Assembly: GCF_003584645.1 (NCBI RefSeq)
Contig: NZ_AP017928.1
Coordinates: forward strand, 1,142,981-1,206,980
Reading direction: 5' to 3'
Source of the DNA: Methylocaldum marinum
Lineage (GTDB): Bacteria; Pseudomonadota; Gammaproteobacteria; Methylococcales; Methylococcaceae
Length of the DNA: 64,000 nt
Positions 63,801 through 64,000 of the stretch are shown one piece after another. Numbering within the stretch: the first letter of the stretch is position 1; each line of letters opens with the position of its first letter. The notes under the pieces are model-generated. The model made no database searches. It saw only the letters and a list, made by a program, of their open reading frames with translations, and was not told where the DNA came from. Both the position numbers and the translations under genes were made by a program.

Positions 63801-64000
63801 GACCGGACCGGAGTCGGAGAATCCCTGGCGAGGCTGCTTCAGGAACGCGGCCAACATTGTGTTCTGGTCTACGCCGGAGCGGCCGATGATGCGGCTGTAG
63901 AATCCGAAAGGCCCTGCATCGACCCCACTCGTTCGGCCGATTTTGAAGCACTCATCCAATCTCTTTTGGAAGATCCGGCCTCGCCTCAATTACAAGGGGT
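60762..64000 (+). CDS. type I polyketide synthase (PKS2), cut by window edge
   Basis: At least 1079 residues; the frame is still open at 64000. ATG 60762 has GGAGA 6 bases upstream. Residues 1-36 are a coiled-coil docking segment (MKKAIVELRELRNELDAMKR). The KS (about 37-465) has [20 protein letters not shown], cysteine in [13 protein letters not shown] (~206), EAHGTGTSLGDPIE and [11 protein letters not shown]. The AT (about 555-870) has FLFTGQGSQYIGMGRQLYE, GHSLGEY (~651) and SHAFHSELME, a malonyl-CoA pattern. After the post-AT linker (LPTYPWQRSRYWME) the part starting DWLYRLDWDV (~985) looks like the structural half of a ketoreductase. Further domains lie outside the window. It is transcribed away from PKS1 with the same upstream sequence. 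Confidence 0.93.
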   Translation, partial: MSGTDPRVQHALMKKAIVELRELRNELDAMKRARCEPIAIIGLSCRFPGAPDPEAFWQLLAEGVDAIGEVPRDRWNVDANYDPEPGIPGKIYVRAGGFIGSPDGFDADFFGIAPREAMSLDPQQRLLLELGWEALEHAGLVPEHLAGSSTGVFVGVSTDDYHDKLLQRPPEQIDAYLATGTAHSTSAGRLSYVLGLRGPNLAVDTACSSSLVAVHLAITSLRNGECDLALAAAANVLLGPELFINFCQARMLSPTGRCRTFDAAADGYVRAEGCGAVVLKRLTDAQRDGNNILAVIRGSAINHDGRSSGLTVPNGPAQQAVIRAALRDAQLSPSEVHYLEAHGTGTSLGDPIEVGALGAVFGERQEPLIIGSVKTNIGHLEAAAGMAGLIKVVLALQHGEIPPSLHFHVPNPHIPWSELPVSVASERRRWPHGRRVASVSSFGFSGTNAHVVLEEAPIAEPGRVEIERPLHLLTLSAKTEEALRECAVRYSDHLATDPCAELSDICYSANTGRSQFNHRLAIVTDSVAQARRQLADFVAGRESTRVFTGLVSGTRKPKVAFLFTGQGSQYIGMGRQLYEIQPYFRQVLDRCDEILQPRLDRSLIEILYPTSGEISPLDQTAYAQPALFALEYALAQLWRSWGIEPSVVVGHSLGEYVAACVAGVFGLEEGLKLIAERGRLMQNLPEGGEMTVVFADEARVSAEIRTHAGEVSIAAFNGPQNSVISGRRGAVEAIVMSLEAKGIKTRKLTVSHAFHSELMEPMLTPFLRAASRISYSPPQISLISNITGRLVSPTEMAAPEYWCRHTREPVRFAASMETLRELGIDVFLEIGPKPILLEMGCQCLPEATGVWLPSLRQEQSDWQPLLSSLGELYCRGAPVNWLGFDRDYTRRRVALPTYPWQRSRYWMETPETGRSETASSQKDAHTPIVRLLDQRDTLGLIRLLENAGNFSEEQKKLLPDLVQSLVEQHHLQQAAAGAQDWLYRLDWDVAPHESDAGQAQTGFGHPGRWLILADRTGVGESLARLLQERGQHCVLVYAGAADDAAVESERPCIDPTRSADFEALIQSLLEDPASPQLQG

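Overview
The window looks like chromosome of a GC-rich, Gram-negative gammaproteobacterium. The evidence is lipoprotein and outer-envelope genes, type VI secretion (T6SS) effectors, a fragment of a periplasmic glucan gene, and a periplasmic beta-propeller of the type found near PQQ-dependent alcohol oxidation. A methanotroph or methylotroph such as a Methylococcales member would fit, but that is inference. No rRNA, tRNA or CRISPR array was seen.

Region 1 (1-17,140) is a toxin and transposon graveyard. An IS66 right end is followed by a chain of T6SS Rhs remnants on the minus strand. These are one 5'-truncated, frameshifted rhs gene with a toxin tip and putative immunity gene (9,392-13,680), and two displaced rhs C-terminal/immunity cassettes (5,404-6,862 and 2,917-5,400). 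The second cassette is split by an IS1 element with an 8-bp target duplication. Between them lie pieces of opgG/opgD, REP-associated (RAYT) transposases, IS66 and IS630. At 13.7-17.1 kb there is a truncated IS5-type element and, beside it, an IS427-type element with a second copy of that IS5-type element nested inside it.

Region 2 (17,142-25,390) is an intact T6SS effector operon read on the minus strand: vgrG, a 507-residue presumed adaptor, a full-length PAAR-Rhs protein with a nuclease-like tip, and a candidate immunity gene. Rhs2 and the broken rhs1 share about 2.9 kb of nearly identical core.

Region 3 (25,909-48,491) is mostly housekeeping and accessory genes. They include an M16C peptidase, a three-gene phospholipid operon (CDP-alcohol phosphatidyltransferase, CdsA-like, PlsC-like), an ankyrin protein behind a 105-bp MITE-like element, a divergent LysR / azoreductase-pirin set, a PQQ-associated propeller, an IS256 copy, a glycine-rich membrane protein, a LytS/LytTR two-component system, an esterase-like protein without its catalytic serine, and a MacA-MacB-type efflux system.

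Region 4 (48,628-64,000) is a biosynthetic gene cluster that runs off the right edge. It has an MbtH-like protein, two small conserved-looking genes, and a 3,201-residue synthase with the order fatty acyl-AMP ligase, ACP, KS, AT, DH, C-methyltransferase, ER, KR, ACP. A divergent second polyketide synthase (KS-AT...) follows. The two synthases are separated by a 388-bp inverted repeat, apparently identical in both arms, that gives both the same upstream region and leaves a 29-codon leader ORF overlapping the start of the first synthase. The adjacent efflux pump could export the product (inference).
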